From: an uncultured Pseudomonadales bacterium
GTDB lineage: Bacteria > Pseudomonadota > Gammaproteobacteria > Pseudomonadales > Cellvibrionaceae
Reading direction: 5' to 3'
Assembly (NCBI GenBank): GCA_947494095.1
Contig: CANLTI010000020.1
Coordinates: 1 to 64,000, forward strand
Length of the DNA stretch: 64,000 bases
A model generated the notes under the pieces. It made no database searches, was not told the origin of the DNA, and saw only the letters and a program-made list of their open reading frames with translations. Position numbers and translations under genes: made by a program. Shown piece after piece: positions 63,841 through 64,000 of this stretch (its first letter is position 1; the number at the start of each line of letters is the position of its first letter).

Positions 63841-64000
63841 AAACCGTTGCATTTACCGACCTCGATGACACTTTATTTCAGTCGCCCAGAAAGTGCCCTG
63901 ACACTCATCAATACAGCGTTGCCGCCGACTTACCCAACGGCCAGCCCGGTGCCTATGCAACCCCTCAGCAGCAGATGCTAAGCGCCATGCTAGAGCCTTA
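63837..64000 (+). CDS. HAD-family hydrolase, N-terminal part (cut by window end)
   Basis: The first 54 codons begin MKTVAFTDLDDTLFQSPRK. The DLDDTLF motif is the nucleophile loop I of HAD phosphatases. It overlaps the preceding gene by four bases. HAD proteins are regular members of the Ter-associated biosynthetic operon. The remainder lies outside the window. Confidence 0.8.
   Translation, partial: MKTVAFTDLDDTLFQSPRKCPDTHQYSVAADLPNGQPGAYATPQQQMLSAMLEP

Overview
The window looks like a chromosomal segment of a marine gammaproteobacterium, most plausibly a Cellvibrionaceae-type organism (Saccharophagus/Teredinibacter relatives). This is inferred from moderate GC, the rplM-rpsI-petA-petBC-sspB neighbourhood, FimX-type twitching regulation, Ser/Thr-rich linkers in envelope proteins and a polycyclic-tetramate-macrolactam (PTM) type PKS-NRPS. 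No rRNA, tRNA or CRISPR array was seen.

Layout. (1) 1-2.9 kb: the end of an IS3-family element that has cut off the 5' end of a tyrosine-recombinase gene, an AlpA-like regulator, and repeated TTTGTACAC motifs; this is the scar of an integrated island. (2) 2.9-8.8 kb: core genes (small membrane protein, YgjP-like metallopeptidase, ValS, PiT phosphate permease). (3) 8.8-19.7 kb: an accessory island rich in repeats. It holds a decayed RAYT-type transposase split by REP-like palindromes, a toxin-antitoxin-like pair, a complete four-gene type II CBASS anti-phage operon (HNH-SAVED effector, CD-NTase, E1-E2 Cap2, JAB Cap3), a lipoprotein and small orphans. These are separated by ~255-bp palindromic repeats and bracketed by ~146-bp direct repeats. 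(4) 19.7-33.6 kb: core genes (DEDD exonuclease-like, SspB, a fused cytochrome b/c1, Rieske protein, ribosomal proteins S9 and L13, ZapE, EF-P, EpmB, a PilZ-like protein, FimX and a coiled-coil protein). (5) 33.6-52.6 kb: a porin behind a sigma-54 promoter, then a PTM-like cluster: a 3178-residue iterative KS-AT-DH-KR-ACP-C-A-PCP-TE enzyme whose A-domain code reads as ornithine, two translationally linked phytoene-desaturase-like flavoenzymes, and a divergent type II thioesterase. (6) 52.6-64 kb: Ppx/GppA, a DnaJ-domain membrane protein, a DUF349 protein, and a tellurium-resistance (Ter) stress cluster (TerA-like, TerC-like, TerD, TerB, TerD, a phosphoribosyltransferase/TRSP protein and a HAD protein cut by the window end).

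How the parts act together. The CBASS genes form a sense-and-kill unit: the cyclase makes a nucleotide second messenger, Cap2/Cap3 control its conjugation, and the HNH-SAVED nuclease destroys DNA. The PKS-NRPS and flavoenzymes probably make and cyclise a tetramate macrolactam. The Ter genes form a stress/defence module linked to nucleotide-like metabolite synthesis.

The strongest mobile-DNA signal outside the CBASS island is a family of short non-coding elements with 12-bp GTAACTATTCAG inverted ends. Three copies have perfect 8-bp target duplications and two have 7/8 matches. One copy sits inside the Ter operon, just before a terminator that abuts the ribosome site of the next gene.
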